DNA of 64,000 bases from Deroplatys truncata (Eukaryota; Arthropoda; Insecta; Mantodea; Mantidae). Where the stretch lies: NCBI GenBank assembly GCA_030765065.1, contig CM060977.1:97977795-98041794 (forward strand), given 5' to 3'. How positions within the stretch are numbered: position 1 is the stretch's first letter; each line of letters begins with the position of its first letter. Under the pieces are notes generated by a model. It was not told the origin of the DNA, ran no database searches, and saw nothing but the letters and a program-made list of their open reading frames with translations. A program made the translations under genes and the position numbers. Of this stretch, positions 55,466 through 64,000 are shown one piece after another.

Positions 55466-55925
55466 ACGTAGAGAAGGTCATGCGGTTCTAACACACGCTT
55501 TTCTTTATTCCCTACCAAGACAATAGGCCAATATTTGTTTTCTGAGCTATGTGAGAAAGGAAATGTTATTTTCAGGAATCAATTGCTTCTTCGCCATCTG
55601 ACTTCGTCAGGCAGAAAAATGTTTTGGTGCTTCTACAAAGATGAAATACTCCTTCTTTGTACAGAACACAATGGGAATTCCATAACAGCCCTCATACGCT
55701 TGACAGCTTCACGATATACTATATTACGGTTTTTTGTCATTTCTGTAAGCTTCGAGATGAACGTTGCGGATCAAACCAGAGATCTTGATGCTATTATGAA
55801 GCCCGTAATTTATACTTGGCAGGAAAAGTGGGAATGTTTTCAAGAAAACAAAAGGGTTACATTCATATTTCTTTTTCTACCTACTATTGTTTATTTTTAT
55901 ATAGCTTGTACAAAATTTTCTGTCT
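55466..55925. other. No gene recognised
   Basis: Covered by a 130-codon frame (55535-55927), the longest non-transposon open frame here, ending in a hydrophobic FIFLFLPTIVYFYIA. It is wedged between family X copies. I recognise no domain and would not call it a gene without expression evidence. Confidence 0.4.
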
Positions 55926-56270
55926 AACATATATAAACGTTTGCAGAAATGAATTTATTAAATACATCATTATAGGTAAAAAGGGATTAAAGGAGACCGA
56001 AGCGACCGTGAAATATTTAACAGCGACTCGCTATAGTCGAATGGTATCGGGAGAGAAACTAATGTAATCAATTACAACGCATATCTCGGAAACACTGCAT
56101 GCTACAGAAATGGTTATTTGGAATAAACTGTGAATTTTATAAAGGTCTACAATTTATGCAGTAAGCTTTTGTCTATCTCTTGTGGTTCACTAGAAATAGA
56201 AATTTATACAAAATTCGTTCCGAATGAAGAGGACATCAAGGTATTTACAGAAAATTCAAGATATGATGTG
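55926..56270 (+). repeat. Family X repeat, partial
   Basis: TTGCAGAAATGAATTTATTA, GCATATCTCGGAAACACTGC, CTATCTCTTGTGGTTCACTA, CGTTCCGAATGAAGAGGACA. Confidence 0.7.
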
Positions 56271-56875
56271 GTTTTTCTTACTCTGTAGTAATGTGTCCGA
56301 TTGCTAGATCTATCACATACTTATGCTACTTCACAAATTCCTAGATGAATGCCAAATTCTTGAAAAGTAAAGTTTGACTCATATTAAGTTTATGATGCTG
56401 AATAACCTCAAAAGCTTATTTTAGGAATAGCATATCTATGAACTCGATGCGCATGCGCAAGCGTTATGAACTTTACAGTTCCATGGACCGTTCAGTTCAT
56501 TCAAGCCGAACCTGGTTGCCCTACTGTGATACCCACAAGGCTTAAAATGATCCTTATACCTACAACAAAATGCATGTATGTATGTATGCATGTAAATGTT
56601 TAATGAAGGTTTACCTCTATCAACAAGTAGAAGGAAAGTATTTGTAGAATAGTTTCCACAGACTGAGTACAGAAAATCATGTGAATGCCCCATATTTTCT
56701 TTTTACTGTAAAATAGCCGTTTAGAGATTAAAATGGTATTAGTCTTCTGCATTTGTCTTAGAGCATATCCTGTCTGTATTCCCTCCACACGGTATGGAAG
56801 CAATTAGTGAATATTTATGTAAGTTTTTTTCGAAATTGTTCATAAAACATGGAAGTACGTATAAGAAAACTAATA
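56271..56875. other. Spacer with ATGT microsatellite
   Basis: TGCATGTATGTATGTATGCA at 56571-56590; no gene recognised. Confidence 0.5.
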
Positions 56876-58232
56876 CAGGGTGGCGCACGCTAAGTCACTC
56901 GATTGAATTTTGATCCTACAAGTATACTATGGGGCAATAGCTTTCAAATTGTGCGCTCAACTTCGTGCAGTTCATGGAAATTACTCCAGATGTCGTTACG
57001 AGTACATCGCTTCCGTTTTGAGTCCAGCATTTTAGTTTGCCGCGATGGCGGTCAAAGGACGGTTGACCGTCGCACAAAAGACGAAGATTGTGTTAGTGTT
57101 TGCAGTGACGAACAGTGTTACATTAACACAGAGAAGGTTTGGTGCTCATTTCGGCACACGGTGGCCTCCCAGCCCACAGACACTACGAAGATTACATCAC
57201 ACATTTGCAGGTACTGGATCTGTTTTGTAGTGTAAGCGGCCACATGCACGTACCATACGTTCGCCACAAAATATTGAAGCAGTTCGAGTGGCTTTGACTC
57301 GTAGTCCGAGTAAATCAACAAAAAGAGCCAGTGCCGAGTTGGATATTTCACGCCGATCTGTACAAAGAATTATTCAATCCGAGCTTCCCTTGTATCTATA
57401 CAAGATGACTGTGACGCATAAGCTTGCTGCGAGAGATGAGGAGCGGAGACTACAATTTGCAAGGTGGGCAATCGAGCAAGACCAAGAGGCTGTGCTACAC
57501 AACACATGGTTTTCTGATGAAGCTTATTTTTACGTGAACGGCGTTGTAAACAAACAGAACGTTCGATTCTGGGCACGTGAACCTCCGCGAATAATCCACA
57601 TGAAAGACACCTACGGGGAGAAAGTGTGCGTGTGGGTCGCGATGTCAAGCCATGGAATCATCGGTCGGTTCTTCTTGGTGCTACAGTAACGGTCAACGCT
57701 ATTTAGACATGCTGCAAAACCAGTTCTTTCCTCAACTCATGGCCTCTTCCATTACAGACACAATGGTTCATGCAGGATGGAGCACGCCCCCATACTGCCA
57801 ACGTTGTGCTGGATTTCCTACACGAAAGACTTGGCCTTAGGGTATTGTCAAACAGATTTCCAGAACGTTATGAAGGAGGAGGAAGGTGGCCGCACCAGAG
57901 CCCGGACATTAACCCATGTGACTTCTTCCTTTTGGGGGTTCCTTAAAGAAAAGGTGTACCGCAGAAAACCCGAAAATACAGTGCAACTTAGGGCCATCAT
58001 TGTGGAGTTATGCCGCGCCATTACAGAAGATTTGTGTCGGAGAGTCGTCACAAATGCACATGTGCGATTTGCAGAAGCTGTAAGCCAAAACGGCGGTCAC
58101 ATTGAACACGTGATTCATTAGATTGTATTTCCAAGCTGTATTCTTTACTTCCACATCAATAAATTACAAATTTTGTCAACAACAAATATGTTATTCATGA
58201 AACAAATCAGGTCACTTATCGTGCGCCACCTG
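56876..58232 (+). mobile_element. Tc1/mariner-superfamily element (DUF4817 type), complete ends
   Basis: 1,357 bp between TA dinucleotides (56874-56875, 58233-58234). Left end CAGGGTGGCGCACGCTAAGT; right end, reverse-complemented, CAGGTGGCGCACGATAAGTG, followed by CACTCGATT / ACCTGATT. It holds one transposase gene (57045-58121) in one orientation, broken in several places. Size and structure are those of a full-length element. Confidence 0.9.
57045..58121 (+). pseudogene. DUF4817-type transposase, full length but broken
   Basis: Cut-and-paste transposase of the IS630/Tc1/mariner superfamily. Starts MAVKGRLTVAQKTKIVLVFA with the N-terminal helix-turn-helix (DUF4817-like). A TAG at 57231 interrupts the frame, which continues without shift through SKSTKRASAELDISRRSVQR. 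The first catalytic Asp lies in WFSDEAYF (about 57508) and is followed by NKQNVRFWAREPPRIIH. Frameshifts occur near 57660, 57770 and 57940. Beyond them come the second Asp in FMQDGARPHTA and the third in SPDINPCDFFLLG, 42 residues apart, and a C-terminal NGGHIEHVIH. All three catalytic acids are thus present in pieces. DDD rather than DDE is read. Confidence 0.9.
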
Positions 58233-58591
58233 TATGTGCCTTGCTAGTGCTTCATGTATGTGTGTTTGAATTATACGGGATCTTCAGATGTATTCGAGCT
58301 TTGCTGCCAGTCGGTTGTCTGCGCATGACTCAGTACTTTGAAGCTGCTTGTCAGCGGTATCTCTAGCATACCTCTAGCAGAAAACTAGCCAAAGATAAGT
58401 GTAAGGGGAGATATCAATGGTTTCCAGGTCACCTTAGTGAAATGGGACTTGTATCGTACCTTTCTAGTATTTACATTTGGAACTTCTTTTGCTTGCGTCT
58501 TGTAAATTCGCAATCTCAGCATGTATGCTGATAGGCAACCCAAATAATTGGGCAGTTTTTGTAGCGCAGTGTGTCTCGGTTTTAATGCCAC
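58233..58591. other. Unassigned spacer
   Basis: No feature recognised. Confidence 0.45.
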
Positions 58592-59265
58592 AACTTTAAA
58601 TGTTTTAATATAAATAAAATATTTTCATGGCAAATGAAATGTATATATTGAATTGTCTAGGAATGTCCCTTAAATTCATCTTCATTCCAAATACATTTTC
58701 AATATCTGGTAAACCGTAACAGGTAAAACAAAATTTTACGACACAAAAAATGTAAATCTCATTAAAACACACAATTTTTGTTATGTCCTTGATCAAGCAA
58801 AGAGAATGGAATGCTGCACATAGCAACTAGCCCTTAAAAGATTTGACTACCGCTTAAAGCCTACCATATTCCCCTTGCACCTACAAGAAAATTAACAATA
58901 TGGTAGTTTCTGCAAATTTTTTATGGATTAACATGAAGTAGATGGAGACTAAGCTTTTGTAAGATATTTTGCACAAGAGTAAAGAAAGTCATGCGAGTGT
59001 AACACGTAAGATTTTTTCAGTTGTTTCTCGCAATTACATGGAAGCAGTATGGAATTGTAAGGCCAGCATATAGCGTCCAGTTCTTAAACATTTCACTATC
59101 GCTCTTCTCTTTGTATTTATAACGAAATGTACAATGAAACTATTTTTAAATGGTTTATTTGGATTAAACGTAATAGACAGGGAAATAAGCTTTAGTAAGA
59201 GTAGTTTAATATACCCACAAATAAAAATGGAGGGTAGAGAAAGTCATGTGAATATCATCAGATTT
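58592..59265 (-). repeat. Family X repeat, inverted copy with internal gap
   Basis: ATTGTCTAGGAATGTCCCTT, CTGGTAAACCGTAACAGGTA, CAGTTGTTTCTCGCAATTAC, TTATAACGAAATGTACAATG and GAGGGTAGAGAAAGTCATGT, ending with ATCAGATTTTTT. Sequence around 58800-59010 is divergent or inserted. Confidence 0.75.
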
Positions 59266-59563
59266 TTTATATATGTTTATGTGGGGTTTTATTTTTAGAG
59301 GAGACGATATGCGGAGAAAACAACAAGAATTTTAATTGTTAGTTTTAAGTAAGTACGATGAACTCGTATTAAAACCTAACTATAAGTTGTTCATAATGTT
59401 ACAGTATAGGCATTTTAACGTTTTATAGCATACGCGGGTAATATAAATTAAGTGCATAGCACGGTTCAGTGTTTAATTTAACACTTAAGGTGCATCCAGG
59501 TTACAGGTAATCAACGATTATGACGGTGAAAGGTGATGACTAAACCCTTTTATCATATATACA
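59266..59563. other. Unassigned spacer
   Basis: No feature recognised. Confidence 0.4.
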
Positions 59564-59565
59564 TA

Positions 59566-60568
59566 CAGGATGTTTCAGAAATACTTTTACAAACTTCGTG
59601 TATGGGTTCCTTACACCACAAGAAGGGAAAAAGTTCATATGAACATATGTCCCATAATCCTTTGTTTTCTGTTAGGAGGTGTTCAACACAGTGGTACACT
59701 TATAACCCACAAAACTCATAATAAATGCTCGAAATGTCCTCCTCTTGCTTTTATGCATGCCTGTACTCGTCGAATCATGGAATGTCGCACCCTGTCAAAA
59801 CCTCAGGGATGGTGTCGAATGGTTTCGCAGGCTTCCATGACACGTCGATGAAGGGTTTCTGCATCCGGGATGGCTGCTCCATAAACTTTTGATTTAAGAT
59901 GCCCCCAGAGGTAAAAATCCACAGGATTGAGATCGGGAGAACGTGCAGGCTATGGAATTGGTCCTCCTCCTATCCATCGGTCATGGTAGATACCAGTCAG
60001 TGCATCATACGTTCCGGCGTACGAATAACTCTTGGTCTTCCTCGATCAATAGTCCGTGGTGCAACGGTTCCTGTCTCATCAAGGCGACGATAAACAGCGA
60101 CAAAGGTTGGATGACTCGGTTGTCTTCGGTTTGGAAACTCCATCTGATAGAGCCGTGCAGCCTCGCGTCCATTACCATTCGCGCGACCATACATAAAAGC
60201 CATGTCTGCTGTTCACGAAATGAATATCCAGCCATGTTGGAACGAAACACGTGCAGTTAACTCACTACATGTACATAATTGAAACGTTGAAGTCAGACTA
60301 ATGACAAATGACAAACGTAAACAAGTCTCCATGGCAACACTTCGCCATCTGCCGTATGTAGTACAATGGGTCAACGCCTTCTATGAATGCATATAGAAAT
60401 GAAGTTTTGAGGTTGGACCCCGAAGGCCGTTGAGTTCACACTTTCATTGTGACAGGAATAACGCGAAAATCAAGGATTCTGGGACATATGTTCATATGAA
60501 CTTTTTTCCTTCTTTTGGTGTGAGAAACCCATGCCCGAAGTTTGTAAAAGTATTTCTGAAACACCCGG
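59566..60568 (-). mobile_element. Internally deleted DUF4817-type element with ~98-bp inverted repeats
   Basis: TA at 59564-59565 and 60569-60570. Ends CAGGATGTTTCAGAAATACT and, reverse-complemented, CCGGGTGTTTCAGAAATACT. The inverted repeats continue with few mismatches through TTTTACAAACTTCG, AAAGTTCATATGAACATATG and TCCCA-AATCCTT, about 98 bases. The interior holds both ends of a transposase gene on the minus strand, with the catalytic middle missing. Confidence 0.88.
59725..60236 (-). pseudogene. DUF4817-type transposase, central catalytic part deleted
   Basis: On the minus strand it starts MAGYSFREQQTW (ATG at about 60236). With one frame change it gives FMYGRANGNGREAARLYQME, FPNRRQPSHPTFVAVYRRLD and GTVAPRTIDRGRPRVIRTPE, a complete DUF4817-like DNA-binding domain. 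It then jumps to PARSPDLNPVDFYLWGHLKS, the third catalytic Asp region, and ends in an RRVQACIKARGGHFEHLL tail. The first and second acids lie in the deleted part. The DNA-binding domain is well preserved, so this copy could at most bind element ends, not catalyse. Confidence 0.85.
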
Positions 60569-60570
60569 TA

Positions 60571-61479
60571 TATATAGTGTGTATGTAATATGAAAATGAC
60601 TCAATGTTAGCACAAGACGAAATAGTGTGTCTTTTGTAAATAAGCTGTCTGGTGATTTCTCTTGTTATATATCAAGTGAATCAAGTTAGAACGTTAGCCG
60701 TCATGATATGCCGCACTAGCCTTCTTTGTTTTTAGTAACCTGAGTTAGACTGCGTGCCCTATAATATGGTTACAGATTCTAATGCCCCATTAACATTTGG
60801 TCGGCGATTTGGAGAACTGAATATAATTACAGGTTATATCTACAGTGATGACAGTTTGTGATTTTATTGGCTTTTCCTTATTTGTAACCGCAATGTAATG
60901 TTTATAACAAGCGATAAATTTCGATTAGGAAATGCGTTACTGCATTTACTCCGGCACTTCCCTTCGCTACACGTGTTTGTATTCTGTAGTAATGGAGTCT
61001 GACTACTACGCTGCTACAAAAATGCAATGTAGTTCAGAAGCCATTACTGTTAAATTGTTAGTTGAGTTGGGACTTGTACAAGCAGTCGATTAGTGGGCCA
61101 TTTAGTTCAGTAGTGTGCTTTAAATCGTATGCACATTTCTGTACAACAATGACTTGCACTTGTTTTGGTTACTACTGGCACTACATAGCTGTCCAAGAGG
61201 TTTACTATTCATTTCTATCATTCTCTGAAAACAAGGAACGGGGGAAATTGAATTCCACGCTTTGTACACGGTTCGTTTTTTATCCAAGCTCTAAGGCTGA
61301 TAAATAATAACACACTGATTCCATTTCATCCAGTTTATTCTACCTTCTTGTCAAATTTCCGTCATTGATCTGAGCGCACTTCAGCCTTGGGCTTGTGCTA
61401 CCTGTATTGTTTTAAAGTCAATTCATTATACCTGCACTGTTTACCAAGGAATACAGTATCATACAGATATAGTTTAAAA
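60571..61479. other. No gene recognised
   Basis: AT-rich; the 81-codon frame at 61062-61307 has no recognised motif. Confidence 0.45.
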
Positions 61480-62110
61480 TTATTCTGGTTCCATAAACAT
61501 TTTCCGAATATCTTCGGTAAGGAAAGACCTCACAGGAGCATAATTATATTTTGAAGCGCTGTTTCAGTTTCTTTTTGAACGGTCTGCAATCCAAGTCACC
61601 CTGAACACTCACATTATGTTAAGATGCTTTTTCGCAGGGCCATGTCCTGTGAAAAATGCGGTAATTGTTCTCAGCTGAAGTTGTTACGTATAATTAAGCT
61701 TTCAGATCTTTTCTTAAATAGTTTTCTAATAAATGCTTTATGATGTTTGTTTCCTGAAGTTTAAAGCCAGGTTTTATGACGTTTTTTATCTATCTTACTA
61801 AACGTCGAGATACTCCTAGAGCCGGCTCTGCTCCAATAAATTTTGAGGTTGCTCCTCTTGCAAGTTCATCAGCTTTATCATTTCCCCACTATGACCTGGC
61901 CTCCAGCTGAGTTGAACTTCATTCTGTTCTGCCAAGCTTGCGAGCATGTTTAAGCAGTTAAAGTAACTCAGGACTGGTTTTAATGACTACTTAGAGCTTT
62001 AAGTGTAGTCTGATTATCTGAGAAGATAAGGGTGTGTTTACCAGTGCCCAAGCTATTCTTATGTTTTCATGAATGCATAATAGCATTATTTCTATTTCAA
62101 AAACAGTAGC
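61480..62110 (-). pseudogene. LINE ORF2 RNase H-type domain fragment
   Basis: The minus strand, across several frames, gives FSDNQTTLKALSSH (RNase H Asp region), LSWRPGHSG (the W-PGHSG motif of I/R1-type RNase H) and KADELARGATSKFIGAEPAL (a further Asp), then a FTGHGPAKKHL segment. The order matches the RNase H domain and following C-terminal segment of non-LTR retrotransposons. Many stops and frameshifts show strong decay; the reverse transcriptase domain is absent. Confidence 0.65.
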
Positions 62111-63039
62111 AAATTCACCCAAGGGAAAATACTTTTTACACCATGCCATGCTCTGCTACTGTACCATTCCCTCCTCTGTCTCTTGCTGTCTCTCACTATC
62201 TATTTCCTATACTTTACTTTCGGAGATATATTTACAGAAGGATACTCATAGAGGCCACACATATAGGGTCAACGCATTAAAGTTCTCATGAAGAATATAG
62301 CTATCAAAATGAATAAATAATTACAATTACAATATAATCAATTTCAGCAGACTCTTGCTGTACATTTAAGTTTTTTTGAAAACTTTTGTTTCCTGTTGAA
62401 GACTTCATATCACTTGCACATGACAATACGTAAGGTAACAGGAAAAATATATTACTATCTCTTTCTCTTCCCTTACAATAAATGCATAATGGGATTAAAG
62501 TTTAACATACTAAAACAATCCCCGCCCCAAATTATACTAGCATGAATCGCAAAACAGTAAAAACCCAAATATTCATAAATTATACAATTAAAATGGCAGA
62601 TGGTAAAGCTAACTTAACACTCGACAAGTATATATCAAATATGTAATCGTACATCCCTGAACATTAACATAGAACCGTGGTACAAGATTAAAATTACTTA
62701 AATTCTCCGCTTGTCTACAAAATACGAGACCTTCAGATGAGGCGAACACCGAAAAGGCAGCGATCACAAAATGATCTAACAGCACGTATTTCTCAATAAT
62801 CTACTGATTCGATAAAAACTCACTTGGAAAGCAACTCTTCCGACAATCTGCTGTACGTTGCAAGGCAGCTAACCTCAGAGCGCGACCGGAATGACCTCAT
62901 CACTAAGAGAAACTCTGGATGAGGGAGCGCTCAGGTCAGACACAGAAACTCTGGTAATCGAACGCGAAATATAGGGTTTACAAACTATTAGAAAATAAAA
63001 ACAGCACATTACTTACCTATAGTAAGCGAGCGATCTGAA
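62111..63039. other. No gene recognised
   Basis: AT-rich. GAGAAACTCTGG / CAGAAACTCTGG are repeated at about 62908 and 62943; nothing else noted. Confidence 0.45.
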
Positions 63040-63260
63040 TCCATGGTAAAGCGCAAAGCTCGCATGCGGGAGGTCTTTTATTCAATTCCTGGGTCCGAAC
63101 ACTCTGACCAGGTTTTTTTTATGGTTTTTCCCCGTTTGGCAAAGCGAATGCTGGGGTCGTTTCTCTTCTACTAAGAATTCTCTATCCCTTATTCCCTGTC
63201 ATTTCACTTCCCCTTTCTGTTTTCAGGTAGGCTTAGGGGCTGTTTAGTGTTAGTCGGTGT
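63040..63260 (+). repeat. SINE family A-like copy 4, partial
   Basis: CATGGTAAAGCGCAAAGCTC and CATGCGGGAGGTC resemble the tRNA-like head. GTTTTTCCCCGTTTGGCAAA, GCGAATGCTGGGGTCGTTTC and TCTTCTACTAAG follow as in the other copies. Confidence 0.65.
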
Positions 63261-63479
63261 CGGACAGATGGTTGATAGTTGGAAAGATCCTCTCGGTCCT
63301 GCCAAATGGCAGCCTTCTCTGAGTCACCTAAGGTGGGTCGAGTTCTTCCCAGTTCTCCCGCAACCGGGGTAGAGCACCACAAGTAGGTGAAAAATATTCT
63401 TTGTGCTTCTACCTAGGAGGGAGGGACGAGGGGAGAGACGTAAAGGGCGACCAGATCCGGTGACGACGGGTGCAAGCAT
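63261..63479. repeat. GC-richer repeat segment shared with 52129-52335
   Basis: AAATGGCAGCCTTCTCTGAG and the following GAGTTCTTCCC phrase match the segment at 52189-52230; otherwise unassigned. Confidence 0.4.
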
Positions 63480-63800
63480 GGACGGAGCTTCCTATGGTTC
63501 TAACACATCTGACGCCGTCCTGGCCCACTGACAACTCTCCAGATCCCCGGGGACTCCGCTAGTGAGTTCCACATTCAGGCGGTACCTAACTGAACAGTCC
63601 AGTAATACCCATGAGAAAAAAACCTCTACAAAGTGCACATTCACCGCCCAGCCGCAACCCGCCGAACACCCGCCCTGAAACAGATGACAGTGAAGGAGAC
63701 TATGAGTACAGGAAATGAGGGGCACATGGCAGATGAGGAACCACCCCAGCGTTCACCTGCCAACCAGGGGAAACACGATGATGCGACGCCACTTGAGTCG
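63480..63800 (-). repeat. SINE family A copy 5, inverted
   Basis: Reverse complement shows GGTTGGCAGGTGAACGCTGG, TCATCTGTTTCAGGGCGGGT, GTTCGGCGGGTTGCGGCTGG and GTGCACTTTGTAGAGG, as in the copies at 9257 and 48583. It faces the partial copy at 63040. Confidence 0.78.
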
Positions 63801-64000
63801 ATACCGTTGGTGTGGCCGGTTTACCAAGATTGTAATCGTTAGGAACTTCTGCGCGAACCTCTGTAGGCCGCCCCACCTGCCACCTTAGCCTCCTGTGGTT
63901 CCTTCATCTAATCCTTTTTCTTGGGAACCAGAGTTTAGCATGGTACCCCTACACCACGGAGGTTAGCTTTTTTTTAAACGCAGGCAAGCCTACCAACATA
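63801..64000. other. Unassigned right edge
   Basis: CCACCTGCCACC / CCACACCACGGAGG-like phrases resemble SINE B head in reverse (TACCCCTACACCACGGAGG at about 63942-63960), so an inverted SINE B may begin at the edge. Confidence 0.4.

Noticed and set aside
55535-55927. 130-codon open frame with hydrophobic end
   Set aside because: No recognisable domain, no similar copy, and flanked by repeats; length is within chance for this scan.

Overview
The window is AT-rich, repeat-dominated animal DNA, most likely from an insect. The evidence is the transposon fauna: a metazoan-type Ty3/Gypsy element, Tc1/mariner/DUF4817-type transposases, a piggyBac and a hAT remnant, a THAP-domain fragment, LINE pieces and three tRNA-headed SINE families. 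The number of decayed elements suits a large, TE-rich genome, perhaps an orthopteroid or cockroach-like lineage; that last step is a guess. I see no intact host gene, rRNA, functional tRNA, CRISPR array or prokaryotic operon.

Layout. 1-7783 (minus strand): a nearly complete Ty3/Gypsy retrotransposon with gag, protease-RT-RNase H and integrase in order. Pol carries one nonsense codon and one frameshift. At its 5' side two different LTR-end/primer-binding-site junctions are stacked, the outer one belonging to a 1.02-kb LTR of a second element. 7784-8299: the C-terminal end of a piggyBac-like element, finishing at GGG|TTAA; the LTR block abuts it. 8300-20500: copies of an unclassified ~0.8-kb dispersed repeat (here 'family X'), SINEs, a CT microsatellite, a DUF4817-type transposase remnant and a broken THAP-domain coding segment. 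20530-24390: two tandem satellite arrays, of the same sequence family but in opposite orientations. 24400-36400: a LINE RT tail, a Tc1-like element with a SINE inside it flanked by a perfect 11-bp duplication, an internally deleted mariner with intact ends, and further transposase pieces. 36400-56300: many family X copies in both orientations, one split by a GC-rich LINE piece and one by a hAT element with an 8-bp duplication; also an inverted-repeat MITE. 56870-60570: two more DUF4817-type elements with clear terminal inverted repeats. 61480-62110: a LINE RNase H fragment. 63040-63800: two opposed SINE copies.

The coding pieces do not form a host pathway. Within the Gypsy element gag would build the particle and pol would supply protease, RT/RNase H and integrase, but the breaks in pol make this copy non-autonomous. 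The other transposase genes are all broken. The nesting gives relative ages: piggyBac before the LTR elements; Tc1 before SINE B; family X before the hAT and LINE insertions.

Boundaries, homologies and duplications were read by eye. Repeat edges are approximate unless a target duplication or inverted repeat is stated.
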